This document shows positions 14,047-14,047 of a DNA stretch of 14,047 nt, one piece after another. This stretch comes from an uncultured Parabacteroides sp. GTDB taxonomy: Bacteria > Bacteroidota > Bacteroidia > Bacteroidales > Tannerellaceae. A program made the translations under genes and the position numbers. Below the pieces are notes generated by a model, which did no database searches, was not told where the DNA came from, and was given only the letters and a program-made list of their open reading frames with translations. Each line of letters opens with the position of its first letter. Position 1 is the stretch's first letter. The stretch is from assembly GCA_937890135.1 (NCBI GenBank), contig CALBYC010000006.1:1-14047 (forward strand). Direction: 5' to 3'.

Positions 14047-14047
14047 C

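Overview
The window looks like a chromosomal stretch from a gut-type Bacteroidales bacterium (Bacteroides, Phocaeicola or Parabacteroides; the genus cannot be fixed from sequence alone). The evidence is two SusC/SusD outer-membrane nutrient-uptake pairs, several promoters of the Bacteroides type (a TTG/TTTG element, then about 19-20 nt later TAnnTTTG), few Shine-Dalgarno sequences, and a tRNA-Lys without an obvious encoded CCA inside the window.

Layout from left to right. (1) 1-3380, minus strand: a SusC-like TonB-dependent receptor, followed after 25 nt by the first 13 codons of a probable susD cut off by the window edge. (2) 3381-3778: a gene-poor regulatory stretch. It carries a candidate plus-strand antisense small RNA (about 3346-3483) that covers the start codon and leader of the susC gene and ends in a strong intrinsic terminator. 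It also holds tandem 10-mers, two dyads and a long interrupted inverted repeat. (3) 3779-5170, minus strand: an orphan AAA ATPase with a C-terminal DUF4143/nuclease-like region. Three phased copies of a 13-nt box, exactly 32 bp apart, lie over and upstream of its promoter. (4) 5450-8917, plus strand: a UvrA-family excision-repair ATPase and, 30 nt later, a CatA-type chloramphenicol acetyltransferase-like protein, probably one transcript. (5) 8937-13838, plus strand: a strong Bacteroides-type promoter, a 160-nt leader, a second SusC/SusD pair and an intrinsic terminator. (6) 13910-14046: a promoter and a tRNA-Lys(UUU) gene ending one base before the window edge.

How the parts work together: each SusC/SusD pair should form an outer-membrane lidded-barrel ('pedal-bin') importer for an oligosaccharide or other large nutrient. 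Substrates cannot be read from sequence. No glycoside hydrolase, sigma/anti-sigma pair or hybrid two-component regulator lies inside the window, so the right-hand pair appears to be an enzyme-less locus. The left-hand pair continues beyond the edge and may belong to a larger polysaccharide utilization locus. The most interesting item is the antisense RNA at the 5' end of the left susC. Its arrangement resembles the cis-encoded antisense RNAs (DonS type) known to repress glycan-uptake loci in Bacteroides. The phased boxes at the ATPase promoter are the second most interesting signal.
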